Part shown: positions 14,346-15,181 of the stretch, piece by piece | Numbering within the stretch: the stretch's first letter is position 1 | How the letters are laid out: every line of letters starts with the position of its first letter | Source of the DNA: Candidatus Dormiibacterota bacterium | Lineage (GTDB): Bacteria; Chloroflexota; Dormibacteria; Aeolococcales; Aeolococcaceae | Reading direction: 5' to 3' | Length of the DNA: 15,181 nt | NCBI GenBank assembly: GCA_019234035.1 | Contig: JAFALX010000256.1 | Span: 1-15,181 of the forward strand | Position numbers and translations under genes: made by a program | The notes under the pieces: generated by a model | The model's input: only the letters and a program-made list of their open reading frames with translations | The model's database searches: none | What the model was told of the DNA's origin: nothing

Positions 14346-15089
14346 ATGAGCAAGCAACCAACGATTGTCTTGGTGCACGGCGCGTTCGCGGACGCGTCCA
14401 GCTGGAACGGCGTCGTCGAGCTCCTGCTGAACGACGGGCACGACGTGGTCGCCCCTCCCAATCCGCTGCGCGGCATCGCGATCGATTCCGCGTACATCGC
14501 GAGCGTGCTCAGCCAGATCGACGGCCCCGTGCTACTGGTGGGTCACTCGTATGGCGGCGCCGTCAACAGCAATGCCGCCACCAAGGCGGCGAATGTCGTC
14601 GGGCTCGTGTTCGTCGCGGCCTTCGCCCCCGATGAGGGCGAGACGCTCGGCGACGTCGAGGGCGCCTCGAGGGACAGCGTGCTCGCGTCGGCGCAGCTCA
14701 TCCGCACGTACCCGGCCGGAAGCAACGGGGAGACAGCGCCCGAGGTCCTGGTGGACCCGGCGCAGTTCCACACGGCGTTCGCAGCCGACGTGCCCGCCGG
14801 ACAGGCTGCCGTGATGGCTGTGACCCAGCGGCCCGTCGCAGCGGCTGCGTTCACCGAGAAGAACGGACCGCCGGCATGGAAGAACCTGCCGTGTTGGACG
14901 GTCGTGGCGACCGGCGACAAGGCGGCGGGGACGGACGTGATTCGTGCGCAGGCGCTGCGCGCCAAGTCCACGATCACCGAGGTCGAAGGGTCGCACGTGA
15001 TCATGGTGTCGCAGCCGCAGGCGGTGACCGACGTGATCCTGCAGGCGCTCGGCGCGGTGTCGAAGCAACCGATCGGAACGCAGGGATGA
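14346..15089 (+). CDS. Alpha/beta hydrolase (esterase-like)
   Basis: This 247-residue protein has no signal peptide. ATG 14346 has GGAGGG six bases upstream; an earlier in-frame GTG (14325) is less likely. The fold starts TIVLVHGAFADASSW, with the oxyanion HG at residues 11-12. The nucleophile elbow is VGHSYGG with Ser68; the probable acid is Asp191 in VATGDKAAG, and the base is His217 in EGSHVIMVSQP. This is the common family of small soluble esterase-like hydrolases annotated near oxidative or aromatic catabolism genes. The Ser nucleophile makes an esterase or C-C hydrolase more likely than a dehalogenase or epoxide hydrolase. The stop TGA overlaps the ATG of the next gene as ATGA, which implies coupled translation. 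Confidence 0.87.
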   Translation: MSKQPTIVLVHGAFADASSWNGVVELLLNDGHDVVAPPNPLRGIAIDSAYIASVLSQIDGPVLLVGHSYGGAVNSNAATKAANVVGLVFVAAFAPDEGETLGDVEGASRDSVLASAQLIRTYPAGSNGETAPEVLVDPAQFHTAFAADVPAGQAAVMAVTQRPVAAAAFTEKNGPPAWKNLPCWTVVATGDKAAGTDVIRAQALRAKSTITEVEGSHVIMVSQPQAVTDVILQALGAVSKQPIGTQG

Positions 15090-15181
15090 GTACAGCGCAG
15101 ATGCCGTCGGTGGCGACGTCACTCGGGCCCGTCAAGCAGATCGAGACCGACCTGCTCAGCATCGGGTATGTCGAAGCCGGT
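15086..15181 (+). CDS. Alpha/beta hydrolase, 3'-partial (window edge)
   Basis: The 32 codons visible start at ATG 15086, inside the preceding stop codon (ATGA). The end, PVKQIETDLLSIGYVEAG, matches the first strand of alpha/beta hydrolases that continue as GPxDGPxVxLLHGWP. The catalytic motifs are outside the window. It would be the third alpha/beta-hydrolase-fold gene in a row, and is probably in one operon with the previous one. Confidence 0.6.
   Translation, partial: MSTAQMPSVATSLGPVKQIETDLLSIGYVEAG

Noticed and set aside
1..15181. CRISPR array, tRNA, rRNA, transposase or phage genes
   Set aside because: I saw no regularly spaced repeats, tRNA-like cloverleaf, rRNA segment, or transposase/integrase motifs on either strand.

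Overview
The window is about 15 kb of very GC-rich DNA with strongly G/C-biased third codon positions. Frequent GTG/TTG starts, a large ATP-binding LuxR regulator, a PucR-type regulator and short intergenic gaps fit a high-GC Actinomycetota chromosome. A soil Thermoleophilia/Solirubrobacterales-like lineage is my inference from the gene mix, not proven. I see no rRNA, tRNA, CRISPR array, insertion sequence or phage module.

Layout. (1) 1-1384, plus strand: 3' part of a secreted, membrane-anchored PQQ-like beta-propeller gene. It is broken by a one-base frameshift near 483 and by a 114-bp stretch (596-709) lying in reverse orientation; flipping that stretch back restores an open, family-like reading frame. 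(2) 1385-1750: mostly noncoding, with a terminator-like hairpin and a possible remnant of a winged-helix protein. (3) 1751-3910, minus strand: a small four-cysteine protein of unknown function downstream of a soluble transhydrogenase-like flavoprotein (SthA family). (4) 3928-4707, plus strand: a HemK-like methyltransferase starting 17 bp from the sthA start. (5) 4704-5972, minus strand: a PucR-type regulator whose stop lies in the same CTAG as the methyltransferase stop. (6) 6228-9432, plus strand: NRAMP-like metal transporter, an AI-2E family membrane protein (start overlaps the NRAMP stop), and a protein with two PRC-barrel-like (DUF2171-type) repeats. (7) 9567-12359, minus strand: a 930-residue AAA/LuxR regulator, separated from the PRC gene by a strong hairpin between convergent genes. 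(8) 12458-15181, plus strand: a DUF302 protein, an epoxide hydrolase, and two alpha/beta hydrolases, the last cut by the window edge.

How they may work together. The PucR regulator is divergent from the NRAMP/AI-2E pair and shares a 255-bp upstream region holding a spaced AATTGGTG repeat, so it may control itself or that pair. The large LuxR regulator is divergent from the DUF302/hydrolase cluster. An imperfect 21-bp repeat (19/21 identical) sits upstream of both the DUF302 gene and the epoxide hydrolase gene and is a candidate shared control site. The hydrolase run looks like a detoxification or xenobiotic/epoxide-catabolic module. No complete new system is evident; the intragenic microinversion and the paired repeat are the most unusual signals.
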